The position numbers and the translations under genes were made by a program. From NCBI RefSeq assembly GCF_016793595.1, contig NZ_JAEULY010000002.1, positions 372,001-436,000 on the forward strand: 64,000 nt of DNA, given 5' to 3'. The notes beneath the pieces are model-generated. The model did no database searches and was not told where the DNA came from. It saw nothing but the letters and a program-made list of their open reading frames with translations. This DNA is from Phreatobacter sp. Its GTDB lineage: Bacteria; Pseudomonadota; Alphaproteobacteria; Rhizobiales; Phreatobacteraceae. Positions 57,262 to 64,000 of the stretch are shown here, in pieces. The stretch's first letter is position 1; each line of letters opens with the position of its first letter.

Positions 57262-57522
57262 TCAGCGCGGATAGGGGCAGCCGCTGCGCTCGCAGGCGCG
57301 GGCCCCGGCGGCGACGAAGGCGCCGCAGATGCGGCACTTCGACAGCTCCTCGACCTCCACCGGCTGGTCCTGATCGCGACGCCGGCGCACGGAGTCCGCC
57401 GCCTCGCGACGCTCCGCGAGCTGACGACGCTCCTTGTCCCAGCGCTGGAACCACCGCCAGCCGAACCACGCGATCGAGAACACCGCGATCACCAGGAGGA
57501 TCTTGCCGAAGCTGCCGCCCAT
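57262..57522 (-). CDS. Small membrane-anchored zinc-ribbon protein (PP0621-like)
   Basis: 86 aa. N-terminal helix FGKILLVIAVFSIAWFGWRWF, a charged linker with many Arg/Glu, and a C-terminal zinc-binding motif SKCRICGAFVAAGARACERSGCPYP (four or five Cys). Resembles PP0621-type small proteins. Function unknown. Starts 6 bp after the stop of the next leftward gene and so belongs to its operon. Confidence 0.75.
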   Translation of the reverse strand: MGGSFGKILLVIAVFSIAWFGWRWFQRWDKERRQLAERREAADSVRRRRDQDQPVEVEELSKCRICGAFVAAGARACERSGCPYPR

Positions 57523-57528
57523 CTCGCC

Positions 57529-57966
57529 TCACTCGTGCCCGACCGGCGACCGGTCGCGCACGTATTGCATCCAATTGTCGTCCGGCGCCGAACATGCCGC
57601 GCCGTCGGCCGTCGCGACCAGCCGCACGCCGCCGAAACGCCAGAGCCGCCGCCATAATGTCACATCCACGAGCGCGCGCGTCTCGACACGATCGCGGATT
57701 CGCCGCGCGACGTCGCGGCGCACCCAGCCGAACCACAGGCCGGCACCGAGTGCCGCGGCGATGCCGAAGGCTGCGGCGCCGCCGAGCCAGGCCGCGCCCA
57801 GCGCGAGCGCCACGAGCGCGTAGAGCCAGCGTGTGGACTCCGCCTGTACGCTGACGGGGCTGTCGGTCTTGTCCAGCCGCGCGGGATCGAGGCGCAGCTC
57901 GACGGCGCCGGCGACGATCAGCGCGCGCAAACCGGCGAGCAGTTCGCTGTCGGTGCGGCGCGTCAT
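57529..57966 (-). CDS. Hypothetical membrane protein
   Basis: 145 aa from ATG at 57966 (MTRRTDSELLAGLRALIVAG). A soluble N-terminal part with RLDKTDSPVSVQAES precedes two close hydrophobic stretches (LYALVALALGAAWLGGAAAFGIAAALGAGLWFGW split by small residues), then a charged domain ending in VRDRSPVGHE. No family is recognised. It starts 13 bp after the methyltransferase stop and lies in its operon. Confidence 0.65.
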   Translation of the reverse strand: MTRRTDSELLAGLRALIVAGAVELRLDPARLDKTDSPVSVQAESTRWLYALVALALGAAWLGGAAAFGIAAALGAGLWFGWVRRDVARRIRDRVETRALVDVTLWRRLWRFGGVRLVATADGAACSAPDDNWMQYVRDRSPVGHE

Positions 57967-57979
57967 CGGCGCGGGGCCG

Positions 57980-58726
57980 TCAGGCTGGCCCGGCGCCGAG
58001 CGCCGCGCCGTCGCGCAGGATCCGCTCGGCGGCCGCGGTGAAGCGGCCATCGGCCTCGTGCAGGACCAACCCCGGATGCAAGACCAGCGCGCCGCGCGCG
58101 TCGCGCCGCGCGCGTACGATCACCCGCTTGGCGGCCGCGCCCGCCCGCGGCCACAAAGCGACGATCTCGACATCGCCGAAGCGCGGGCCGAGCGCCGCAA
58201 GCAGCTCGCCCAGGCGATCGGCGCGATGAACGACGAACAGCCGGCCGCGCGGCTTGAGCGCCCGATGGGCGGCGCGGACCCAACGCTCGAGCGTCGCCTC
58301 GCCCTCGACATGGGCGCGACGCCGCGCCGCATCGGGCGATGGGCTGGCGCGCGCCGCCGTTTCGAAGGGCGGGTTCGTGACGACGGCGTCGAAGGCGCCA
58401 TGCAGCGCGCGCGGCAGCCGCAGCACGTCGCCCGTCGTCGCCGCGAGCCGCGACGCGAGGCCGTTCGCCGCGGCATTGCGCGCGGCGAGCCGGGTCAGCG
58501 TCTCGTCGATCTCGACCGCCGTCACCGCGACGCCCGGTACGCGCCAAGCCAGGCAAAGGCCGGCGGCCCCCGCCCCGGCCCCGAGATCGAGCACGCGGCC
58601 GCGCGCGAGGCCAACCGACGCGGCGAGGAGCACCGGGTCGATGGCGACGCGGTAGCCGCGTGCGGGCTGTTCGAAACGCAGCCGGCCGCCCAGCAGCGTT
58701 CCCGATGTCGTGGCCGGTTCCGTCAT
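57980..58726 (-). CDS. TrmN6-like SAM-dependent methyltransferase, copy 2
   Basis: 248 aa from ATG at 58726 (MTEPATTSGTLLGGRLRF). Motif I LDLGAGAGAAGLCLAWRV and NPPF (VTNPPFETAARASPS) as in copy 1. Same family and same linked partners as the gene at 51672–52436 but diverged in sequence. Start overlaps the DUF2007 stop by 4 nt (ATGA). Confidence 0.85.
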   Translation of the reverse strand: MTEPATTSGTLLGGRLRFEQPARGYRVAIDPVLLAASVGLARGRVLDLGAGAGAAGLCLAWRVPGVAVTAVEIDETLTRLAARNAAANGLASRLAATTGDVLRLPRALHGAFDAVVTNPPFETAARASPSPDAARRRAHVEGEATLERWVRAAHRALKPRGRLFVVHRADRLGELLAALGPRFGDVEIVALWPRAGAAAKRVIVRARRDARGALVLHPGLVLHEADGRFTAAAERILRDGAALGAGPA

Positions 58727-58950
58727 GGATCGTTGCTCGTGCGCAACGCCGCACGGGCCGCGTCGAGTGCGGCGCACGCCTGCGGCCACATGTCGCTCGC
58801 CACCATCAGGCGCTGCGGGAAGGCCAGGATCGCCCCCTCCGCCGCGGCGATGTTGTGGTCGAAGACGAGCACATCGATACCCGCAGCGTCGAGCACGGCC
58901 CGCGCCCAGCACAACTCGACCGCGTCGGACGTGCGCAGGACTTCACGCAT
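58723..58950 (-). CDS. DUF2007 small protein, copy 2
   Basis: 75 aa: REVLRTSDAVELCWARAVLDAAGIDVLVFDHNIA and ending RLMVASDMWPQACAALDAAR. Same fold and length as the protein at 51387, with conserved GIDVLV and region after it. Upstream of and overlapping the methyltransferase; divergent from polyprenyl synthase copy 2. Confidence 0.78.
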   Translation of the reverse strand: MREVLRTSDAVELCWARAVLDAAGIDVLVFDHNIAAAEGAILAFPQRLMVASDMWPQACAALDAARAALRTSNDP

Positions 58951-59054
58951 CGACGATCACGGCGCCGCGACGGACGCGCACTCTGCTTGATCGGCGCGAC
59001 GCCGGCTCTATGCTCGGACGGAAGGACATCGGTCGGGAACGAAGGGAGCGTCAC

Positions 59055-60080
59055 GTGGCAGTCGTCGTCAACCTCGAAGACGGGCGGGAGCGTTCGCGCG
59101 CACCGTCGCTGGCGCCACTCACGGCGCTCGTCGGCGACGATCTGAAGCGCGTGAACGAGGTCATCATCCGCCGGATGCACAGCCCGGTGGCGCTGATCCC
59201 GCAGCTCGCCGGCCACATCATCGCGGCGGGCGGCAAGCGCATGCGCCCGATGCTCACCCTCGCCGCCGCCCGGCTCTGCGGCTACGCCAACGGCGAGCGT
59301 CACGTCAGCCTCGCGGCCTGCGTCGAGTTCATCCACACCGCGACCCTGCTGCACGACGACGTGGTGGACGAGTCCGACCTGCGCCGCGGTCTCGCCACTG
59401 CCAACGCCGTGTGGGGAAACAAGGCCTCGGTGCTGGTCGGCGACTTCCTGTTCAGCCGCGCCTTCCAGGTGATGGTCGAGGACGGCTCGCTCGACGTCCT
59501 GCGCATCCTCGCCAACGCCTCGGCGGTGATCGCCGAGGGCGAAGTGCTGCAGCTCACCACCGCCAACGACACCGAGACCACCGAGAACGCCTATCTCGAG
59601 GTCATCAAGGCCAAGACCGCGGTGCTCTTCGCGGCCGCGGCCCGCGTCGGCGCCGTCGTCGCCGCGCGTCCCAAGGCCGAGGAGGAGGCGCTGGAGAGCT
59701 ACGGCCTCAATCTCGGCATCGCCTTCCAGCTCGTCGACGACGTCATCGACTACACCTCGACCGCGGAGAAGATGGGCAAGTCGGTCGGCGACGACTTCCG
59801 CGACGGCAAGATCACGCTGCCGGTCGTGCTCTCCTTCCTGCGCGGCGGCGAGGAGGAGCGCCAGTTCTGGCGGCGCACGCTCGAGGATCTCGACCAGAAG
59901 GACGGCGACCTCGCCCACGCGATCGAGCTGATGACGCGCCACGGCGCGCTGCGCGACACGGTCGAGCGCGCGCGCCACTACGGCGCCATCGCCCGCGACG
60001 CGCTCGGCATCTTTCCGGACCATCCGATCAAGCGCGCCCTGATCGAGCTGATCGATTTCGCGATCCACCGGGCGCATTGA
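59055..60080 (+). CDS. Polyprenyl (octaprenyl-type) diphosphate synthase, copy 2
   Basis: 341 aa from GTG at 59055 (MAVVVNLEDGRERS); the longer open frame upstream overlaps DUF2007. First Asp-rich motif HDDVVDESD is at 100–108, second VDDVIDYTSTAEKMGK later; AAGGKRMRP is the IPP-binding region. Same family as the copy at 50248 but of a different sequence lineage: residues in every region differ while motifs are kept. One quinone-chain synthase per genome is usual, so the presence of two raises the question of origin. Confidence 0.93.
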   Translation: MAVVVNLEDGRERSRAPSLAPLTALVGDDLKRVNEVIIRRMHSPVALIPQLAGHIIAAGGKRMRPMLTLAAARLCGYANGERHVSLAACVEFIHTATLLHDDVVDESDLRRGLATANAVWGNKASVLVGDFLFSRAFQVMVEDGSLDVLRILANASAVIAEGEVLQLTTANDTETTENAYLEVIKAKTAVLFAAAARVGAVVAARPKAEEEALESYGLNLGIAFQLVDDVIDYTSTAEKMGKSVGDDFRDGKITLPVVLSFLRGGEEERQFWRRTLEDLDQKDGDLAHAIELMTRHGALRDTVERARHYGAIARDALGIFPDHPIKRALIELIDFAIHRAH

Positions 60081-60337
60081 GGCCCGGGACGGCGCGTCCG
60101 TCCGCGCGATCGACGGCGGGCGCACGGCCCGCCGCGTTCATCGCTCCGAGCGGGCGCCTCCTTCCGCCCCCGTCATCGAGGCCGCGGGGCATTCCCAGCG
60201 CCCCGCCCCGTGCCACGCCGTGTCGGATCCGCCCTACTCCTTGCGGGCAGCCCCGCGCGGACGGCTTGCCCCACCCGCCGCCCGGGGCTATAAGCCCGCC
60301 CCCGAGCTTCGGGCCGTCCGGTCCGAGGCTCGACGGC

Positions 60338-60414
60338 CGGAGTGTAGCTCAGCCTGGTAGAGCACTTGGTTCGGGACCAAGGGGCCGGAGGTTCGAATCC
60401 TCTCACTCCGACCA
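60338..60414 (+). tRNA. tRNA-Pro (CGG anticodon)
   Basis: A 77-nt cloverleaf: acceptor CGGAGTG/CACTCCG, D stem GCTC/GAGC, anticodon stem CTTGG/CCAAG with loop TTCGGGA (anticodon CGG), T stem GGAGG/CCTCT with loop TTCGAAT, and encoded CCA. Standard tRNA-Pro features. No element appears integrated at its 3' end. Confidence 0.93.
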
Positions 60415-60417
60415 TTT

Positions 60418-60439
60418 CGCCGTCGCCCCGACGACGGCG
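60418..60439 (+). terminator. Hairpin just after tRNA-Pro
   Basis: CGCCGTCG–CCCCGA–CGACGGCG: 8-bp perfect stem with a 6-nt loop, 3 bp after the tRNA CCA. A processing or termination signal is likely, though no T-run follows it. Confidence 0.5.
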
Positions 60440-60555
60440 TGCCGCGGCGACGCGAGCGCCGGCACGGCGCTCCCGAGAGCCCGACGCCCCGATCCGACAG
60501 CCGAAACGCGAACGAGCCGTCGTCGTGTCGAACGGCGCAGGGCGCCGGCCGCAGC

Positions 60556-61671
60556 TCAGGCCGCGTTCACGGTCTCCGGCTCGGCCAACTTGGCCAGCAG
60601 GTAGTCGAGAGTCTCGGCGCCGACCTCCTCGACCTGCGTCAGCACGCGCTCGATGACGCGCTTCATGAAGCGCACGCGATCGCCGGGCATGCCGTCGTAG
60701 TCGGTCTCGAGGATGGCGCTTACCGCCGCGCGCACCGCCGGCAGGAAGGCGCCCGGCAGCTGAGCGCGCTCGGCGATCGCCTTGATGCCGCGCCCGCCGA
60801 CGTCGTGGATCAGCGTCTGCGTGCTTGCCAGCGGGATGCCGGCCTTGATCGACATCGAGGCTTCGAAGAACGGGAGGTCGCCCATGCACAGCGAGCGCAG
60901 GATGATCGTCGAGGTCAGCTTGCCGTTCTGATGCATCTGACGGGCGAGCGCGCGCGAGGCCTCGGCCTCGCCCACCATCGCGGCATAGCCGGCGGTCGCC
61001 TTTTCTCGGGCCTGGTCGACCAGCTGGTCGGCGATCCGCTCGGGCAGCGCGTGGCGCGCGACGAGGTCGGCGCTCAAGCGATCGGAGACCCGCGCGATGA
61101 CCTTCTCGGCGATGGTCGGCGGCAGCTGCTTGCGATTGGCGAGGCCGGTCGCGACCGTCGTCGAGCTGGCGAAGCGCTCGAGCATGCGCTCGAATCCGCC
61201 CTCGTCGATCTGCGCGCCGTCGTTGCTGGCGAGCCGCGCGACCGCGGCCTCCTGGCCCTTCTCGATCAGCGCCTCGCTGACCTCGGCCGACACGGCGCCG
61301 CGTCCTGCGATCGCAAGCTGCTTGCCGCCGTCGCCGGCGGCGACGATCTCGACCAGCAGTTCGTCGGTCAGCACGTCGGAGTAGCTGAGGATCGGCAGCG
61401 CGACCTCGACCGCGTCGCGCGCCAGGCGCGCGGCGAGCTCGACGGGCAGCCGGGGGCTCGACTTGAGCTGCTCGGCGAGGGCGGCGCGCACCATGATCTC
61501 GGCGTCGCGCGCGAAAAGGTTCAGCACCAGCTCGAGCTCGCGCCGCTGTTGCGCCCCCAGGCTCGGCAGATCCACGAGCGTGGCGACCTTGGCGGCCGTC
61601 GCCGCACGCGCATGCGGGGATCCGTCGGACAGGAGTCGCTCGACGTCCTGGAGACTCAGGGGCTGGCTCAT
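60556..61671 (-). CDS. DUF2336 family protein
   Basis: 371 aa from ATG at 61671 (MSQPLSLQDVERLLSDGS). All-helical, with repeated pairs such as ARDAEIMVRAALAEQLKSSPRLPVELAARLARDAVEVALPILSYSDVLTDELLVEIV, the DUF2336 (HEAT-like) pattern seen in Alphaproteobacteria. The second half contains SLCMGDLPFFEASMSIKAGIPLASTQTLIHD. Function unknown. It is a single leftward gene between tRNA-Pro and apt. Confidence 0.85.
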   Translation of the reverse strand: MSQPLSLQDVERLLSDGSPHARAATAAKVATLVDLPSLGAQQRRELELVLNLFARDAEIMVRAALAEQLKSSPRLPVELAARLARDAVEVALPILSYSDVLTDELLVEIVAAGDGGKQLAIAGRGAVSAEVSEALIEKGQEAAVARLASNDGAQIDEGGFERMLERFASSTTVATGLANRKQLPPTIAEKVIARVSDRLSADLVARHALPERIADQLVDQAREKATAGYAAMVGEAEASRALARQMHQNGKLTSTIILRSLCMGDLPFFEASMSIKAGIPLASTQTLIHDVGGRGIKAIAERAQLPGAFLPAVRAAVSAILETDYDGMPGDRVRFMKRVIERVLTQVEEVGAETLDYLLAKLAEPETVNAA

Positions 61672-61868
61672 TCCATAGGCCTCGTGGTTCGAGGAATGGT
61701 TCGAAACTAGCCCCAGGCTGGCTAACCCTTCGTTAAGCGGCGGGGCGCGATGCCCGGCGTCGTTGCCGCACCCGGCGATGGCGACCCGGCGCGCGAGGAA
61801 ATTGCCGCGCGGGCGCCCCGCCACTAGCATCCGCGCCCCGCCGCCCTCTAGCGCCCGCGAGTCGTCGC

Positions 61869-62378
61869 ATGGATCTCAAGCCTTTCATCCGGGACGTCCC
61901 CGACTTTCCAAAGCCCGGAATCCTGTTCCGCGACATCTCCCCTCTGCTCGGCGACGCAGGAGCGTGGCGCAGCTGCGTCGACCAGCTCGCCGAGCGGATC
62001 CGTCCGCACAAGCCGGACCTTCTCGCCGGCATCGAATCCCGCGGATTCCTGGTGACGGCGCCGCTCGCCCTCGCCCTGGGCTGCGGCTTCGTGATGGTGC
62101 GCAAGCGCGGCAAGCTGCCGGGCAAGACCGTCCCGCACACCTATCAGCTCGAATACGGCACCGACACGATCGAGATCCAGGACGACGCCGTGACGCCGGG
62201 CCAGCGGGTCGTCGTGCTCGACGACGTGCTCGCGACCGGCGGCACGCTCGCGGCGGCGATCTCGCTGCTGCGCAAGGCGGGCGCCGAGGTCCGCGGCGCC
62301 GCCTGCATCCTCGAGCTCACCTTCCTCGACGGCCGAAAGCGCCTCGACGTGCCGTTCGACGCCCTGCTCGCCTACTGA
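61869..62378 (+). CDS. apt: Adenine phosphoribosyltransferase
   Basis: 169 aa, usual length. Salvages adenine with PRPP to AMP. N-terminal [21 protein letters not shown] is the Apt signature; PRPP-binding loop [14 protein letters not shown] is at 114–127; GIESRGFL is the adenine-pocket region. Converges with hutG (stops overlap). Confidence 0.96.
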   Translation: MDLKPFIRDVPDFPKPGILFRDISPLLGDAGAWRSCVDQLAERIRPHKPDLLAGIESRGFLVTAPLALALGCGFVMVRKRGKLPGKTVPHTYQLEYGTDTIEIQDDAVTPGQRVVVLDDVLATGGTLAAAISLLRKAGAEVRGAACILELTFLDGRKRLDVPFDALLAY

Positions 62379-63172
62379 GCGCGGCGCGCCCAGTCGAGGC
62401 AGGCGTCCAGGCAGCGCTCGAGCACCGGCTGCACGGCCGCCGCCTTCGTCGCGTTCCAGGCGAAGGGTGGCCCCTCGGTCATGTAGGCCGACTGCGCCAT
62501 CTCGAGCTGCAACGCATGGACGCGCTCCGCGGGGCGGCCGTAGCGGCGCGTGATGTAGCCGCCCTTGAAGCGGCCGTTGTGGACGGTCGTGAACGATGGC
62601 GCGCCGCGCAGGATCCCCTCGACGCGCGTCGCGAGGCCGGCATCGCAGCTCGCGCCGTCGGCCGTGCCGAGATTGAAGTCCGGCAGCACGCCCTCGAAGA
62701 ACCGCGGCGCGCGCGAGACGATCGAATGCGCATCCCACAGCACCGCGACGCCGTGCGCCTGCCGGACGCGCTCGAGCTCGGCGGCCAGCGCCTCGTGATA
62801 AGGCCGCCAGTACCGGTCGACGCGCCGCTCGACCGCGGCGGGATCGGGCTCGCCGCCGGTCCGGTAGACCGGCCCGCTCGCGAAGGTGCCGAGCGGGCAG
62901 AGCTCGGTATTGCTGGCGCCGGGATAGAGCGCACGGCCGCCGGGATCGCGATTGAGATCGACGACGAAGCGCGAATGCGTGGCGACGATCATCGACGCGC
63001 CGAGGCCGAGCGCGAAGGCGTAGAGCCGGTCGATGTGCCAGTCGGTGTCCGGCACCGTGACCGCCTCCGGCGTCATCGCCGCGCCGAGTTCGGGCGGAAT
63101 GTAGATGCCGACATGCGGTGCGCTGACCACCAGCGGCGCGGAGCCGCGCACGAGGGCGAAGACGTCGGTCAT
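62372..63172 (-). CDS. hutG: N-formylglutamate amidohydrolase (HutG-type)
   Basis: 266 aa of the N-formylglutamate amidohydrolase family: [36 protein letters not shown] and [17 protein letters not shown] contain the probable metal ligands. It would release formate and glutamate at the end of one histidine-degradation route. Start overlaps the hutI stop by 4 nt (ATGA), so hutI–hutG form an operon. Confidence 0.88.
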   Translation of the reverse strand: MTDVFALVRGSAPLVVSAPHVGIYIPPELGAAMTPEAVTVPDTDWHIDRLYAFALGLGASMIVATHSRFVVDLNRDPGGRALYPGASNTELCPLGTFASGPVYRTGGEPDPAAVERRVDRYWRPYHEALAAELERVRQAHGVAVLWDAHSIVSRAPRFFEGVLPDFNLGTADGASCDAGLATRVEGILRGAPSFTTVHNGRFKGGYITRRYGRPAERVHALQLEMAQSAYMTEGPPFAWNATKAAAVQPVLERCLDACLDWARRAQ

Positions 63173-64000
63173 CGGGGCAGCTCCAGCGGTCGGCCGGCGC
63201 GCAGCGCCAGGTGCAGGGGATTGCGCGCGATCCAGTAGGTCAGCTCGGCAGGCCGCTCGATGTCCCAGATCGCGATGTCGGCCGCCTTGCCGGTCTCGAG
63301 CGTGCCGATCTCGCCGCCGAGGCCCAGCGCCGCCGCCGCGTGGCGTGTCACGCCGGACAGCGCCTCCTCCGGCGTGAGGCGGAACAGTGTTGCGCCCATG
63401 TTCAGCATGAGAAGCAGCGACAGCGCCGGCGACGACCCGGGATTGGCGTCGGTCGCCAGCGCGATGCGCGTGCCGGCGCGGCGGAAGGCCTCGACGGGCG
63501 GCAGCTGCTTCTCGCGCAGGAAGTAGAAGGCGCCGGGCAGCAGCACGCCAACGGTGCCGGCGCGCGCCATCGCCGCGATTCCGGCCTCGTTCGCGTATTC
63601 GAGGTGATCGGCCGAGAGCGCGCCGTGGCGGGCGGCGAAGGCCGCACCGTCCTGGTCGGTAAGCTGGTCGGCATGCAGCTTCACGGCGATGCCCTTGTCG
63701 TGCGCGGCCGCGAAGACCCTACCGGTCTCCTCGTTCGTGAATCCGATGCGGTCGGCGAAGACGTCGACCGCATCGGCAAGCCCTTCGCGGGCGACCGCGT
63801 CGAGCATCGGCCCCGCCACGAGATCGATGAAGGCAGTCTGCCGCCCGGCGAACTCCGGCGGCAAGGCATGGGCGCCCAGGAAGGTCGTCACGATCCGCGA
63901 TCCGCCGGGCACGCCCAGCGAGCGCGCGACGCGCAGCTGCTTAACCTCGGTCTCGACGTCGAGCCCGTAGCCGGACTTGACCTCGACGGTCGTCACGCCC
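63169..64000 (-). CDS. hutI: Imidazolonepropionase, C-terminal part (5' end outside window)
   Basis: About 277 C-terminal residues of an amidohydrolase; full-length HutI is about 400 aa. [12 protein letters not shown] at the window edge, [29 protein letters not shown] with metal-binding/catalytic His, [26 protein letters not shown], and a C-terminal [22 protein letters not shown] are HutI hallmarks. Cleaves 4-imidazolone-5-propionate to N-formimino-glutamate. Coupled to hutG. Confidence 0.93.
   Translation of the reverse strand, partial: GVTTVEVKSGYGLDVETEVKQLRVARSLGVPGGSRIVTTFLGAHALPPEFAGRQTAFIDLVAGPMLDAVAREGLADAVDVFADRIGFTNEETGRVFAAAHDKGIAVKLHADQLTDQDGAAFAARHGALSADHLEYANEAGIAAMARAGTVGVLLPGAFYFLREKQLPPVEAFRRAGTRIALATDANPGSSPALSLLLMLNMGATLFRLTPEEALSGVTRHAAAALGLGGEIGTLETGKAADIAIWDIERPAELTYWIARNPLHLALRAGRPLELPR

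Overview
The window is high-GC alphaproteobacterial DNA. Gene content from about 20 to 57 kb (liv- and nitT-type uptake operons, TPR protein–ispE–polyprenyl synthase block, glyQ/glyS, and an intergenic inverted repeat of the kind common in rhizobia) points to the Hyphomicrobiales. It is mostly chromosomal, with one well-bounded mobile element near the left end.

Layout. 0–4.1 kb: acyl-CoA thioesterase, putative 2OG-Fe(II) oxygenase, MsbA-like ABC exporter, SIMPL-domain protein. 4.18–19.54 kb: a tRNA with a CAT anticodon, probably tRNA-Ile2, whose last 12 bases (CCGGGCCCACCA) recur at 19524–19535. These direct repeats bound a 15.3-kb integrative mobilizable element. It carries a large serine recombinase whose last ten codons lie antisense in the tRNA, an uncharacterised leftward gene set, a compact rightward defence operon, an orphan nucleotidyltransferase, a lone tyrosine-recombinase catalytic domain, and a MobC–relaxase–VirD4-like mobilization module. 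No mating-pair (type IV secretion channel) genes are present. The defence operon is RHH protein, cytosine-C5 methyltransferase, PD-(D/E)XK-like protein, GIY-YIG nuclease, Vsr, AIPR protein, all with overlapping genes. 19.58–21.2 kb: hipBA, just outside the right repeat, with a perfect operator-like palindrome.

21.3–26.7 kb is a peptide-type ABC transporter operon, followed by a sugar-isomerase-like gene and a divergent EamA transporter. 28.8–41.5 kb is a run of leftward genes headed by a TetR regulator: a NitT/TauT-type transporter, a cyclase-family hydrolase, an SMP-30-type lactonase, a branched-chain-amino-acid-type transporter and an acyl-CoA ligase. Together they look like uptake and activation of an unknown organic acid. 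41.9–57.0 kb holds mostly housekeeping genes: epoxide hydrolase, ettA, GNAT, prmB, TPR protein, ispE, queC, polyprenyl synthase, DUF2007, a TrmN6-like methyltransferase, an Ivy-like inhibitor, glyS and glyQ.

57.2–64 kb: Zn-ribbon protein, small membrane protein, a second TrmN6-like methyltransferase, a second DUF2007 protein, a second polyprenyl synthase, tRNA-Pro(CGG), DUF2336 protein, apt, hutG and the 3' part of hutI. The methyltransferase–DUF2007–polyprenyl-synthase block is a diverged mirror image of the one at 50.2–52.4 kb. That is either a real duplication or a join between two genomes, and should be resolved before both halves are read as one organism.

The most interesting part is the element. 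Joining its ends in silico at the 12-bp repeat keeps the recombinase frame open for 24 new codons and places its stop 4 nt before the mobC start. Excision would therefore put mobC, relaxase and coupling protein directly behind the recombinase gene.
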